Origin: Cyanosarcina radialis HA8281-LM2
GTDB taxonomy: Bacteria; Cyanobacteriota; Cyanobacteriia; Cyanobacteriales; CCAP-1448
Assembly: GCA_019359615.1 (NCBI GenBank)
Contig: JAHHHA010000016.1
Location: forward strand, 1 to 64,000
Direction of reading: 5' to 3'
Length of the DNA: 64,000 bases
The notes under the pieces were generated by a model. It did not search any database, had not been told where the DNA came from, and saw only the letters and a program-made list of their open reading frames with translations. Shown here piece by piece: positions 35,301 to 43,738 of the stretch (position 1 is the stretch's first letter; the number at the start of each line of letters is the position of its first letter). The position numbers and the translations under genes were made by a program.

Positions 35301-36131
35301 ATTTTACAGGGGCATCACAGTTACGTCATGGCAGTGGCTTTTAGCCCCGACGGTCAAATCGTTGCCAGCGGCAGCGCGGACCAAACGATCGTACTTTGGG
35401 ATGTCAACAGCGGTCAATGTCTGAAAACCTTACCAGGAGAAGGAGGAAACGTGTGGGCGATCGCTTTTAGTCCCCTTGATACCCAAAACTCCCAAACAGA
35501 TAGCTCTGCCAGCAGGAAAGGCAGAAAAAATGCTCCTGCTGGAGTTAGGTTGACAGGTTCGCCATCACCCAAACAAGAGGGGTTCTTAGCCAGCAGTCAC
35601 GATAATTGCACCGTCAAATTGTGGGATGTCAATACTGGTTTGTGCTTGCGAACGTTTCCAGGACATACTAGTCGAGTGCGAGCGGTCGCTTTTAGTCCCG
35701 ATGGCAAAACCATAGCTAGCGGCAGCGAAGACTATACCCTGAAATTATGGGATGTTAATACTGGTCAATGCCTGCAAAGCTGGCAAGCTGCCAGCGATGA
35801 GATTTTATCGATCGCTTTCAGCCCAGACGGCAAAACCTTGGCTAGTAGCGGCAACGAGTCGGTCATCAAACTGTGGGATATCGATCGAGGTGAATGCCTG
35901 CAAGTTTTACAAGGACACACCAATTGGGTGTTTGCCCTGACATATAGCGCTGACGGCCGACTCATCAGCGCCAGCCAAGATGGCAGCGTGAGGCTCTGGG
36001 ACGTTCAAACTGGGAAATGCCTCAAAATCTTATACAGTCCTAGACCTTATGAAGGGATGAAAATTACTGGCGCTACGGGTTTGACACCAGCCCAAAGAGC
36101 TACTCTGGTTGAGCTAGGTGCGGTAGATTGA
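32334..36131 (+). CDS. NB-ARC / WD40 STAND protein, 14 WD repeats
   Basis: This 1265-residue NLR-like STAND ATPase has an N-terminal HTH-like domain (about 1-80, TDRQQLVFRECWEGKTYQEI) like those linked to vWA-MoxR systems. An NB-ARC NTPase follows (P-loop VTVLGMGGIGKTTL at about 152-165; RCLLILDNLESIL Walker B region). Helical winged-helix and linker segments come next, then 14 WD40 repeats (about 580-1240), enough for two seven-bladed propellers. STAND proteins act as ligand-triggered switches, some in phage defence. No effector domain or neighbouring nuclease is visible. Four blade loops carry insertions; the one at 34485-34552 is a palindromic repeat. Confidence 0.88.
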   Translation: MTVEEALGIADIILGEKRLTDRQQLVFRECWEGKTYQEIAELTNYSPVYIRSIGFQIWRLLSQALGERVTLNNVRAVLRRYMQETLVNAADRDANSFLNNDRTADIDRGRKLLSNYRQDWGEAPDVSVFYDRHQELERLAQWIVRDRCRLVTVLGMGGIGKTTLAIKLAEQIQGEFDYLIWRSLRQAPTPDALLTEIVQFISGHEVMNLPTTIEGKISYLIEQLRNCRCLLILDNLESILQSGDRLGHYRDGYQDYGQILRRVGETAHQSCLLLTSREIPTGLAAREGENLPIRSMKLSGFKVDTAKIFFAAKGDFFGLETEWQTVVEHYAGNPLALKMIAPLIKDFASGSISELAELIERNRFIFHDIYDILERQFERLSELEMEVMYWLAINREPVKLTELQADFLQSELQPELLKALISLQRRSLIERDSSGFSQQPVIMEYAIQKLVANFERAIVNEELEILTKNALVKAQSKDYIREAQTRFILDPLIEKLWNGFKSKAAIEKKLGDILTKLRRYSLSTGYAAGNIINLLERLKIDLSDCDFSDLNIWQAYLANSKLHRVNFSRSDLSKSVFAETLNGIWSVAFSPDGQLLATADINCEIRLWQIPDGKQLLTCKGHTSWVTGVVFSPDGQTLATSSGDRTLKLWDVKTGRCLRTFSGHAAWTSSIAFSPDGRTIASASVDGTVKLWDVRTANCLQTLKGHDRWVRTVAFSPFAQRSRREFPPAPPLLRGVGGIVASGSDDNAIKLWDAATGECLQTLTGHADRVRSVAFSSNGQILASGSDDRTVKLWDVDTGQCRQTLKGHLSQVRCVTFSPTIDSRETTQERGILASGGEDGTIVAWDSLTGQRLRVLQGHSSTVWSVAFSPDGPILASGSLDRQVKLWDTRTGQCLKTLQGQSTALWSAAISTDGRTIVAGSTDCTVKVWDAIAGKYQQSLAGHTNWCWSVALSPIPANPERPELGEIAVSGSFDGTVRLWNLAAGENLKILQGHHSYVMAVAFSPDGQIVASGSADQTIVLWDVNSGQCLKTLPGEGGNVWAIAFSPLDTQNSQTDSSASRKGRKNAPAGVRLTGSPSPKQEGFLASSHDNCTVKLWDVNTGLCLRTFPGHTSRVRAVAFSPDGKTIASGSEDYTLKLWDVNTGQCLQSWQAASDEILSIAFSPDGKTLASSGNESVIKLWDIDRGECLQVLQGHTNWVFALTYSADGRLISASQDGSVRLWDVQTGKCLKILYSPRPYEGMKITGATGLTPAQRATLVELGAVD
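34485..34552 (+). repeat. Palindromic repeat inserted in the WD40 reading frame
   Basis: The stretch contains GTTCGCGCAGCGTTC and CGCCCCCCTTATTAAGGGGG, repeats otherwise intergenic (15.4-15.7 kb). It replaces DGQ in the fourth WD blade loop with FAQRSRREFPPAPPLLRGVG, keeping frame. Confidence 0.75.
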
Positions 36132-36474
36132 GGCAGGGGAGCAGGGGAGGCAGGGGAGAGATTTGTAGCAATGGTTTGGGTAATCGATACTAAGAGTAAG
36201 CGAACAGATAGTTTTAGCTTGTCAGTAATCAATCGATTACCCAGTCTTTACCTTAGTAGATTAGATTGAGGCTGACCGAAACAATTGTCAATTCGCAATT
36301 CGTAATTCGCAATTGTTAGATCGAATCCGATCGAAGCAATCGCAATAATCGGCAGTACAAGCGGTTTTGCTTGCGATCGAGATTTTGGCGCTAACGCGAA
36401 CGAGCATGGGGTAATTGCGAATTGCGGACTGTTAATTGCGAATTGCTTTTCATTATTGGGATTTTTGATAAATC
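36132..36474. repeat. Repeat-rich spacer after the WD40 gene
   Basis: It holds a 12-bp perfect inverted pair (TGGGTAATCGAT at 36177-36188, complement at 36232-36243). It also holds CAATTCGCAATTCGTAATTC blocks (36286-36317 and 36414-36446) of the family seen at 8334, 16808 and 54609. A CAGGGGAG tandem lies at about 36132-36159. No gene is seen. Confidence 0.65.
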
Positions 36475-37140
36475 ATGCCCCCAACAACACCAACTCTACC
36501 AACTCTGGAACTAGAGAAAACTGAAGCTAACGAAGAACGGCGTTTGCACTTTTATGTCAGAGGAGAAGAGATTCCCTTAGTGACGCAAGGTGTTTGGCAG
36601 GTGTATCGGGGAATGGTGCAAGCGAGTACGCTTTGCCCTAACGGAGAAGAGGCGTTGCTGGGCTGGGTGGGATCTGGCAGTTTCTTTGGTAAGTGGTTAT
36701 TTCACAGCCAAACGATCGCGGGAATACATCCACATCCTGAGTCTAGTTTGTATGCTTCATACCGCGCCCTCTCAGATGTTTATCTCAGGTGGTATGCGAT
36801 CGACGAAATCGAGTCTTCTGGCGCTCTAGCGCAGTCGATCGTACCTTATTTAGTCAAACGCATTCAACAAACAGAATCGCTCTTAGCGATCGCCGGACAA
36901 AGGCGAGTGGAAGATCGCTTGCACCAACTGCTGCTGTTATTAAAACAGGAAATGGGTCAATCCAGCCCAGTCGGAACCCGCCTGGAATACCGCCTGACGC
37001 ACCAACATCTCGCCAATGCTATCGGGACGACGCGCGTGACTATTACCCGCATCCTCAAGAAGCTACAGCAGGAAGGAACGATCGCTATCGATGGCGATCG
37101 ACACATCATTTTGAAAGATGAATGTTTTCGATTATGGTAA
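36475..37140 (+). CDS. Crp/Fnr-family transcription regulator
   Basis: This 221-residue regulator has a cyclic-nucleotide-like sensor domain (about 30-140) and a winged HTH (about 165-215, YRLTHQHLANAIGTTRVTIT). RVEDRLHQLLLLLKQEMG at the hinge is typical of NtcA and relatives. It lacks the conserved cAMP-binding RSE motif, so the effector is unlikely to be cAMP. The C-terminal end overlaps the next gene by 23 bases, suggesting coupling with the downstream hydrolase. Confidence 0.85.
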   Translation: MPPTTPTLPTLELEKTEANEERRLHFYVRGEEIPLVTQGVWQVYRGMVQASTLCPNGEEALLGWVGSGSFFGKWLFHSQTIAGIHPHPESSLYASYRALSDVYLRWYAIDEIESSGALAQSIVPYLVKRIQQTESLLAIAGQRRVEDRLHQLLLLLKQEMGQSSPVGTRLEYRLTHQHLANAIGTTRVTITRILKKLQQEGTIAIDGDRHIILKDECFRLW

Positions 37141-37918
37141 AGATGTAGCCCTTGTCGATCGCGTTAGAAATTCAGTGCAATCTCTATCAGTTATTAACAT
37201 TCCACCAAGCGCAGGTAGATCGCCAGGGGGATTAGTGGCGATCTTGCATGGATGGGGTGCTAATGGAGAAGATTTAGCATCCTTAGTGCCATTTTTAAAC
37301 TTGCCCGACTACCAGTTTGTCGTTCCCGATGCGCCTTTCCCCCATCCTTATAGCTCGATCGGCAGGATGTGGTATGCTTTCGACCAGCAACCGTCTCAAA
37401 ATAGCGATATTCAATTAGCTACTAGCCAGCAAATCGTCAAAGACTGGCTGCAATCGCTATCAACCGAAACCAACATTCCTTTAGAACGCACCATTTTGAT
37501 GGGTTTCTCTCAAGGTGGCGCGATGACGCTAGATGTGGGACTCAATTTACCTCTAGCTGGGCTGATAGTTCTCAGTGGCTATATGCACACGATCGCATCG
37601 ATCGATGAGGCAGAAATTGTCGGGTTTAAACTGCCGATTTTGGGATTCGATCGCTTTTCTTCTCAAGCCTCGATCGATCCACCACCTACTGGAATCGAAG
37701 AGAAAATTAGCAATCGCCAATTATCTCGAACTTTTCCCCCAGTATTAGCGATTCATGGCAGACAAGATACTGTTGTCCCTCTCAGCGTCGCTCGCCAAGC
37801 CAAAGATACTCTAACGACTCTTGGGGTAGGCATAGAGTATCATGAGTTTGATATGGGACACGAAATTCGCCCAGAAGTGCTGCCATTAATCCAAAATTTT
37901 GTTAAAACTAATACCTGA
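37118..37918 (+). CDS. Phospholipase/carboxylesterase-type hydrolase
   Basis: This 266-residue alpha/beta hydrolase has the oxyanion/entry motif AILHGWGANGEDLAS and the GFSQGG nucleophile elbow (ILMGFSQGGAMTLD). The acid is in IHGRQDTVVPL and the catalytic His in FDMGHEIRPE. The first 18 residues overlap the regulator gene; an in-frame GTG at 37172 could be the real start. It probably hydrolyses acyl esters of small molecules or lysolipids. Confidence 0.85.
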   Translation: MNVFDYGKDVALVDRVRNSVQSLSVINIPPSAGRSPGGLVAILHGWGANGEDLASLVPFLNLPDYQFVVPDAPFPHPYSSIGRMWYAFDQQPSQNSDIQLATSQQIVKDWLQSLSTETNIPLERTILMGFSQGGAMTLDVGLNLPLAGLIVLSGYMHTIASIDEAEIVGFKLPILGFDRFSSQASIDPPPTGIEEKISNRQLSRTFPPVLAIHGRQDTVVPLSVARQAKDTLTTLGVGIEYHEFDMGHEIRPEVLPLIQNFVKTNT

Positions 37919-38033
37919 GACTGGGAACTATAAGAGAAGCTAGGAGGGCAGAGTTTTAGAGGCAGCCGATCGCTCCTTTATTTCCGCCAATCCAAATTTG
38001 TTTTTCGGGTAGATTCTGATGGGATGTTAAGCG

Positions 38034-38246
38034 ATGACTACTTTCACTATTTCTAGCCAAGATATTTTTGCTCTGACAGCAGCAGACATAGAAGAACTAG
38101 CTAATCGTTTAGAACGAGACGATTACACCAATCCATTTGAAGGATTGCAAGATTGGCACTTGCTGCGGGCTATTGCTTTTCAACGTCCGGAGTCGATCGA
38201 ACCTTACATCCATCTGTTAGATTTAGAGGCTTACGACGAAGCCTAA
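38034..38246 (+). CDS. Small hypothetical protein
   Basis: This 70-residue acidic protein (MTTFTISSQDIFALTAADIE, then LQDWHLLRAIAFQRPESIE) has no signal or membrane helix. It is probably a helical cytosolic protein. Its composition is that of a real gene (low Cys, no repeats) and it resembles other short cyanobacterial proteins, but no family is recognised. Confidence 0.6.
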   Translation: MTTFTISSQDIFALTAADIEELANRLERDDYTNPFEGLQDWHLLRAIAFQRPESIEPYIHLLDLEAYDEA

Positions 38247-38583
38247 AGATATCTCTAGAGAGGGTTTGATGGGGATGCTTGCCTCGCAGGGACAGCCCAG
38301 AGGGCTATCCCACAAGAGTTTTATTGGAAGTCGGCGGGAAACTCCATTCCTTTGTGGGTAGAGAGGGACAGCCGCCTGCCGACTTGGGGCATAGGGCATT
38401 GGCAGGTTCTTTCCCATGCCCCATACTCGATTCCCCATGCCCAAAAACTCCATCCCGCAAGTGGCGTGGAGTTTTTCATTTATTTAGTTGAGGCGATCGA
38501 TCTGAGGACTGGAAGGAGGGAGATTGCCCCTATATTACCTATTAGGTAAAAGACGACTAGGGGCACGATCGATTTTTGGGGAG
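38247..38583. repeat. Spacer with GTGGGATAGCC-family and related repeats
   Basis: The GGGACAGCCC ... GGGCTATCCCAC repeat is at 38289-38313. It is followed by repeat-derived sequence with CCATACTCGATTCCCCATGC and the CATTGGCAGG context. No gene is supported. Confidence 0.6.
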
Positions 38584-38871
38584 CTAATCAAAGGATTTGC
38601 GTCCGGTGATCCAACTCCATAAGAAGGTGGCAATAATTGCGCCAATAATTGCCAAGATTATTCCTTCCAAACTAGGACCGCTCAAATTTATTGCCAATGT
38701 TCTCAGCTTGATGGAACTCCAGATAGTATCGCCGATGAAAGCACCAACGATCCCCAGCAGGACAGTTATCCAAAATCCACCGCCTTGACGGCCTGGAATA
38801 ATTGCTTTGGCGATCGCGCCTGCCAAACCACCGACAATTATCCAAGCAAGTATTGTTCCGATAAGTTGCAT
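38584..38871 (-). CDS. GlsB/YeaQ/YmgE-family stress membrane protein
   Basis: The 95-residue protein (from the Met at 38871; a second start at 38886 adds five residues) has three hydrophobic segments and the Gly-rich family pattern (IIVGGLAGAIAKAIIPGRQG, GIVGAFIGDTIW). It is known as a transglycosylase-associated family and is often stress-induced. The molecular role is unknown. It is an inner-membrane protein. Confidence 0.85.
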   Translation of the reverse strand: MQLIGTILAWIIVGGLAGAIAKAIIPGRQGGGFWITVLLGIVGAFIGDTIWSSIKLRTLAINLSGPSLEGIILAIIGAIIATFLWSWITGRKSFD

Positions 38872-38886
38872 AACTCGATTCCTCAA

Positions 38887-39245
38887 AGAACCTTATTAGT
38901 TTGAGAGAGCACTCGATCGATGTCCGAGCGACATCGAACTACCCTCCTGCTTCAGTAGAAGAGAGCGTTAACTACTAGGCTGGAATCTCTACTACTAGTG
39001 CTACGAGTATAGCTTTAGATGTAATATTTCCATAGAGAAAAGCCTGGGTTCTTTGCAGAATCTTTGCATAACTTGACAAAAATTGAAGAAGGCTTCAAGG
39101 CGCGATTGCATGAGAGATTCAGACCGAGATCGATCGCCAAAGTCTTACTCTATCTGCTGAAGACCGTTCGCTCTTTGCTGAAAAACATAAAAGAGGACAT
39201 GGGAATATTTTCTTTCTCTGCATTCTCTTCGATCGGTTCTGTTTC
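38887..39245. other. Intergenic region, no gene seen
   Basis: Direct repeats of ACTACTAG occur at about 38969-38999. The open frame on the + strand here overlaps the next gene and has no support. Confidence 0.4.
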
Positions 39246-39719
39246 CTACTTACCCGATTTAACAGATTCGCGGACTTCATTTGGGGGCGTTAGCAGATTG
39301 GCGGCTTCTTGTAATAGCTCGGTTTGTTCTTCCCTAATCGCCTCTAGTCGGCTGGAAATCTCTAATAGTCGTTGGTGTTTTTGCTGTTCTAAAGATTCGT
39401 TAATAGGGGGGTCTAAAATTATCGGTAAAGTTTGGTTTTCTTCATTGCCCTTGAGAAATATTCGTTGAAATAAGAAGTCAAAAATTTTGCTGAATACTTG
39501 AAAAATCCAGCCAATTAAAACTCGAATCAATTTGACTGGCACTTTAAGAATTGACAAGCCCGCGATCTCGATGAAGCGATCGATAAGTTTGACAATTTTT
39601 CCTAAAACTACGGCGATGACGATGAAAGCTATAAAGCTGACGATCGGATGCTCTATAGCCCACATCAGTAGTTTAAGTACCTGAAATTCTAACTGATGTT
39701 GTCCTAGCAAATCGCTCAT
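39246..39719 (-). CDS. Hypothetical membrane protein with coiled-coil tail
   Basis: This 157-residue protein has an N-terminal membrane helix (about 18-45, SFIAFIVIAVVLGKIVKLID), a second amphipathic or hydrophobic stretch (about 50-80) and a charged C-terminal coiled coil (about 110-150, LEIS-SRLEAIREEQTELLQE). It is probably bound to the inner face of a membrane. No family is known. Confidence 0.6.
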   Translation of the reverse strand: MSDLLGQHQLEFQVLKLLMWAIEHPIVSFIAFIVIAVVLGKIVKLIDRFIEIAGLSILKVPVKLIRVLIGWIFQVFSKIFDFLFQRIFLKGNEENQTLPIILDPPINESLEQQKHQRLLEISSRLEAIREEQTELLQEAANLLTPPNEVRESVKSGK

Positions 39720-39729
39720 AAGTGCTTTG

Positions 39730-39890
39730 CTCTATGGGGCTTGCCCTCATCCCCCGGCCCCTTCTCCCCAGGAAGAAGGGGAGCCGGAGTCTTTCGTCCC
39801 TCTAACCAAAAGAAACTTCCTTTTCCCTCTCCTCGTAGGAGAGGGCTTCTTTGAGGTGGGAGAGGGATTTAGGGTGAGGGCACCGATTAA
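39730..39890. repeat. REP-like CTCTCCC/GGGAGAG repeat cluster
   Basis: Two tandem imperfect palindromes occur (CCCTCATCCCCC ... GAGCCGG and CTCTCCTCGTAGGAGAGGG). Related copies lie at 45390-45545 and 51457-51500. It is a typical cyanobacterial intergenic palindromic repeat. Confidence 0.7.
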
Positions 39891-39925
39891 ATGTTTTTCA
39901 AACCAGATTTGGTATTATTTGTATT

Positions 39926-42622
39926 TTATTGGTATTCGCCCTGCTGCTGGATTAATTTGGCAATTAACCCAGTCCAACCAGTCTGATGGCTGGCACCAAT
40001 CCCGGCACCGTTGTCGCCGTGAAAGTATTCGTAGAACAAGATCGAGTCGCGCCAGTGGGGATCGGTTTGAAATTTACCGCTGCCGCCATAAACGGGCCGA
40101 TTGCCAGCGGCATCTGGCAGGAAGATCCGCATCAGTCGTTGAGAGAGTTCGCTAGCCACTTCCCAGAGTGTCATCCACTTACCCGAACCTGTAGGACATT
40201 CAACTTTGAAGTCGTCGCCTAAGTAGTGGTGGTATTGCTGCAAAGATTCGATAATTAGGTAGTTAACTGGCATCCATACCGGCCCGCGCCAGTTGGAGTT
40301 GCCCCCGAATAAGCCAGTGCTGGACTCGGCGGGTTCGTAATCTACTCGATATTCATGTCCGTTAATGGCAAAAATGTATGGATGTTCGGCGTGATATTTA
40401 GACAGTGCCCGAATCCCGTAGGGGCCCAAAAATTCGTTTTCGTCGAGTAGCTTGCTGAGAATTCGGCGAAATCGATCTTTCAAGTTGAGAGATTTGGGTG
40501 TGACGTAACACAAGGCTAGCAATCTTCTGGCACCAACTCCACGGGTTTCCATACAAGCTACATTCTGTTTTAGATCTGGGCGATGGCCAATAAACCATTC
40601 CAAGCGTTTGCTGAAATTCGGTAGCTTCTCTAAAACCGCTGGTTCTAAAATAGCGATCGCAAACAAGGGAATTAACCCTACCATCGATCGCACTTTTAAC
40701 CGCTGTTTTTGTCCGTCGGGGAAGTGCAACACGTCGTAGAAGAAGCCATCCTCGTCATCCCAAAGTTCGGTATCGCTGCCACCGATGTTATTCATGGCGG
40801 CGGCAATGTAGAGGAAATGCTCGAAGAATTTAGTGGCGATATCTTCGTAAACGGGATTTTCTTGGGCTAGTTCTAAAGCAATTGTCAGTAAGTTCAAGCA
40901 ATACATCGCCATCCAGCTAGTGCCGTCGGCTTGTTCGATAGAACCGCCAGTCGGCAAAGGGGCGCTGCGATCGAATACGCCAATATTATCTAAGCCTAAA
41001 AAACCGCCTTCAAAGATATTTTTGCCATCAGCATCTTTACGATTTACCCACCAGGTAAAGTTGAGCAACAGTTTTTGAAATACTCGTTCTAAAAATTGGC
41101 GATCGCTTTTGCCATACATTTTTTGTTCGATCTTATAGACTCGCCAAGTCGCCCAGGCATGAACGGGAGGATTGACATCTCCAAACGCCCATTCATAAGC
41201 TGGTATTTGCCCGTTTGGGTGCATATACCATTCCCTAGTTAGTACATCTAACTGGTACTTGGCAAAATCGGGATCGATCGCGGCTAGGGGAATAGTATGA
41301 AATGCTAAATCCCAAGCAGCAAACCAGGGATATTCCCACTTATCGGGCATGGAGAGGATATCTTCGTTGTGCAGGTGAATCCATTGATGATTTCTGCCAT
41401 TTTTTCGTTCTGTAGGCGGTGACAATTGCTGGCTATCTCCCTTCAGCCAATCTTCGAGGACGTAATGATAGAATTGCTTGCTCCACAGCATCCCAGCAAA
41501 TGCTTGTCGCTGCACGTTACGCAGTTCTTCGCTAAGGGGGAAGGGCGTAAGAGCCTGATAAAATTCATCAGCTTCTTGTTTTCTTTGTATCAACGTCGCG
41601 TCGAACTCAGAGCCAAATAGCGATCCCCCCTCGCCCCCCTTAAAAAGGGGGGTTGGTGGAATGTCGCTCGATCGCACTCGAACGGTTTTAGTTTCTCCAG
41701 GATCGAGATTAATTAAATAGTAAGCTGCGGCTTTAGTGCCGATCTGTTCTGGGTTAACTGCCTTTTTATTCCCATTAACTACACGGTCATTTATGCTATC
41801 TTTGACATAATTAGAGCCATTGACAGAACCATATAATTTCTGATAATTAGTTTCGTTATCTGTAAATAGTAGTTCTGTTTCTCCTTGGCAATATAACCAC
41901 CTCTTGCCTAGTATGGGATGAAAAGCACCAATAATACTCAAGCCATTACCAGATTTAATTTCTTGCAGAGTCGGTTTGCTTTCGTCGTTTTTCCAAGCCC
42001 AAGTATTGCGAAACCAAATCGTCGGCAGCAGGTGTAGCGTTTTTGCTTCCGGCCCTCGATTGGTAACTTTAATTTGCATCAGAATATCTTCAGCAGTATG
42101 TTTGGCATATTCTACTACTACGTCATAGTAGCGGTTATCGTCAAATACCCCCGTATCTAATAATTCAAATTCTGGTTCTTGACGACTGCGGTATTTGTTT
42201 TTTTCAACTAATTGAGAATAGGGAAATGCTGCTTGCGGATACTTATAAAGGACCTTCATGTAAGAATGAGTGGGGGTATTATCCAAATAAAAGTAATATT
42301 CTTTGACATCTTCCCCGTGATTGCCTTCGCTACCAGTTAAGCCAAACAGCCGCTCTTTGAGAATTGGATCTTCACCATTCCAAAGGGCGATCGCCAAGCA
42401 CAATCTTTGATGGTTATCGGAAATTCCAGCAATGCCATCTTCACCCCAGCGGTAAGCGCGAGAACGGGCCTGCTCGTGAGTAAAGTAATCCCAAGCCGTA
42501 CCGTCAGGACTGTAATCTTCGCGAACAGTGCCCCATTGGCGATCGCTCAAATACGGTCCCCATCTGCGCCAATGAGCTTGGTGGGTGCGAGATGCTTCTA
42601 ACCTTTGTCGTTCTGCTGTCAT
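39926..42622 (-). CDS. MGH1-type glucosidase (GH63-like)
   Basis: This 898-residue cytosolic glycoside hydrolase has an N-terminal beta domain (about 1-330) and an (alpha/alpha)6 barrel (about 370-890). The GH63 regions are visible: [37 protein letters not shown] (with the acid), [17 protein letters not shown], and [18 protein letters not shown] near the base. It is likely an alpha-glucosidase or a hydrolase of glucosylglycerate-type compatible solutes; the substrate cannot be fixed from sequence. A palindromic repeat lies in frame at 41622-41662. Confidence 0.85.
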   Translation of the reverse strand: MTAERQRLEASRTHQAHWRRWGPYLSDRQWGTVREDYSPDGTAWDYFTHEQARSRAYRWGEDGIAGISDNHQRLCLAIALWNGEDPILKERLFGLTGSEGNHGEDVKEYYFYLDNTPTHSYMKVLYKYPQAAFPYSQLVEKNKYRSRQEPEFELLDTGVFDDNRYYDVVVEYAKHTAEDILMQIKVTNRGPEAKTLHLLPTIWFRNTWAWKNDESKPTLQEIKSGNGLSIIGAFHPILGKRWLYCQGETELLFTDNETNYQKLYGSVNGSNYVKDSINDRVVNGNKKAVNPEQIGTKAAAYYLINLDPGETKTVRVRSSDIPPTPLFKGGEGGSLFGSEFDATLIQRKQEADEFYQALTPFPLSEELRNVQRQAFAGMLWSKQFYHYVLEDWLKGDSQQLSPPTERKNGRNHQWIHLHNEDILSMPDKWEYPWFAAWDLAFHTIPLAAIDPDFAKYQLDVLTREWYMHPNGQIPAYEWAFGDVNPPVHAWATWRVYKIEQKMYGKSDRQFLERVFQKLLLNFTWWVNRKDADGKNIFEGGFLGLDNIGVFDRSAPLPTGGSIEQADGTSWMAMYCLNLLTIALELAQENPVYEDIATKFFEHFLYIAAAMNNIGGSDTELWDDEDGFFYDVLHFPDGQKQRLKVRSMVGLIPLFAIAILEPAVLEKLPNFSKRLEWFIGHRPDLKQNVACMETRGVGARRLLALCYVTPKSLNLKDRFRRILSKLLDENEFLGPYGIRALSKYHAEHPYIFAINGHEYRVDYEPAESSTGLFGGNSNWRGPVWMPVNYLIIESLQQYHHYLGDDFKVECPTGSGKWMTLWEVASELSQRLMRIFLPDAAGNRPVYGGSGKFQTDPHWRDSILFYEYFHGDNGAGIGASHQTGWTGLIAKLIQQQGEYQ
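41622..41662 (-). repeat. Palindromic repeat inserted in the glucosidase frame
   Basis: GATCCCCCCTCGCCCCCCTT then AAAAAGGGGGGTTGGTGG is a close copy of the palindrome at 34509-34550 and of the intergenic 15.4-15.6 kb family. It codes for [14 protein letters not shown], which looks like an insertion between two beta strands. Confidence 0.75.
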
Positions 42623-42779
42623 GGTATTTTGCTCGGATAAGGCGATCGCTTACTATTAAGTCGCAACTAGTTGAATTTCGCCTGAGACGATCGCTGAGTC
42701 AGAATAAATTTGTCCTGAGAAAAAGCCGATCGAACTCTGGCAGAAGTCGATCGCTTAGACACCCAACACCCTAGAAATG

Positions 42780-42840
42780 TTGGGTTATGCCTAACGGCAG
42801 GCTAACGCCAACGCAAGGCTCAACCCAACCTACAAAATCA
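42780..42840. repeat. TTGGGTT repeat and 17-base core of the 35-bp repeat
   Basis: TGGGTTATGCC ... CAACCCAACCTAC is a common cyanobacterial inverted motif also at 62885-62995. It contains CAGGCTAACGCCAACGC (42798-42814), shared with 215-249. Confidence 0.65.
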
Positions 42841-42847
42841 TCTGCGT

Positions 42848-43111
42848 TTATCGGCGATGGCGAACTAAAAGGTCGCTTATAGCTTCTTGCCGATCGTTCT
42901 CCATTTGCAAATCGCATAATGCTAAAACTTGTCTATCGGGTAACGACTCTACAGGCTGTTCGGTAATAGCGCAATCGATCCATTCCAGTAACACAGCTTC
43001 AAGGGAGCGATACGTGCTATCGCACAGGCTAACGCCAACGCTAAGAGCCGCAATTTCTTTAGCTTGCTGTGCCAGCGTTTCAGGAAGTTCGAGAGTGACA
43101 ATTTCCGTCAT
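42848..43111 (-). CDS. Small antitoxin-like protein with in-frame repeat
   Basis: This 87-residue protein begins MTEIVTLELPETLAQQAKEI, the RHH-like opening of a small cyanobacterial antitoxin family. Its tail reads LPDRQVLALCDLQMENDRQE. After IAAL it carries 12 extra residues (SVGVSLCDSTYR) that come exactly from the 35-bp repeat at 43007-43041. No toxin gene is adjacent on either side, so its partner is unknown. Confidence 0.7.
   Translation of the reverse strand: MTEIVTLELPETLAQQAKEIAALSVGVSLCDSTYRSLEAVLLEWIDCAITEQPVESLPDRQVLALCDLQMENDRQEAISDLLVRHRR
43007..43041 (-). repeat. 35-bp palindromic repeat, copy inside coding sequence
   Basis: 33 of 35 bases equal the inverse of 215-249. In frame it codes for the SVGVSLCDSTYR insert in the small antitoxin-like protein. 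Confidence 0.85.
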
Positions 43112-43194
43112 TTTCTTCCTTTTGATTGAACCTCTGACTTTATTTTATGAGGGATGTAGGGCTGTTGGGGTTAATCTGTCTAGAGACACTATCA

Positions 43195-43713
43195 ATGGAA
43201 CAAGTAATGGAAATCGATCGCTCGTCCAGCAATCCCCAGTCAGTTGACGAACGGGGACTACATATCAAGCGACCTTGTTTAGCCGTGGCCGATTTAGAGC
43301 GATCGCTGGCAGTTTATCGAGATATTCTGGGCTTTAGGTTAGATTATCTCAGCGATGCTTCGCCCGAATCCTATTTGTATAGCTTATTCGGCTTTCCCAA
43401 ACACGCTCGACTCAAATTTGCTGCCCTGAGTACGGAATACGAATTACGGGCGCTAGCTCTAACTGAAGTCAAAGGTGTCGATCTTCCCCCTCCTACCACT
43501 CCTCATCGCGCTGCTGTAGTTATTCAAGTGCGAGAACTGGCACCAACAATTCAAACTATTCAAGATTTAGGACTTAAGGTTATCGAACCGAATTATTTTC
43601 AAGTACCGCCCAATCTGTTGTTTACCGAACAGGCATTCTGCGATCGCGACGGTCATCTCATCATGCTTTACGATGTTAAGCAAAGTACGACAGAAACAAA
43701 AGTAGAGGCGTAG
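43195..43713 (+). CDS. VOC-superfamily (glyoxalase-like) protein
   Basis: The 172 residues from the Met at 43195 form a VOC fold with one beta-alpha-beta-beta-beta pair: KRPCLAVADLERSLAVYRDI, then GFRLDYLSD, then AAVVIQVRELAPTIQTIQDL and FCDRDGHLIMLYDV. The latter has the typical D-x-x-G-x-x metal-site end. Family members bind a divalent metal and act on thiol adducts, epoxides or aromatics. The frame from 43147 adds 16 unconserved residues. Confidence 0.8.
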   Translation: MEQVMEIDRSSSNPQSVDERGLHIKRPCLAVADLERSLAVYRDILGFRLDYLSDASPESYLYSLFGFPKHARLKFAALSTEYELRALALTEVKGVDLPPPTTPHRAAVVIQVRELAPTIQTIQDLGLKVIEPNYFQVPPNLLFTEQAFCDRDGHLIMLYDVKQSTTETKVEA

Positions 43714-43738
43714 CAGTGCTACGTCTCCCAGCCCAGTC

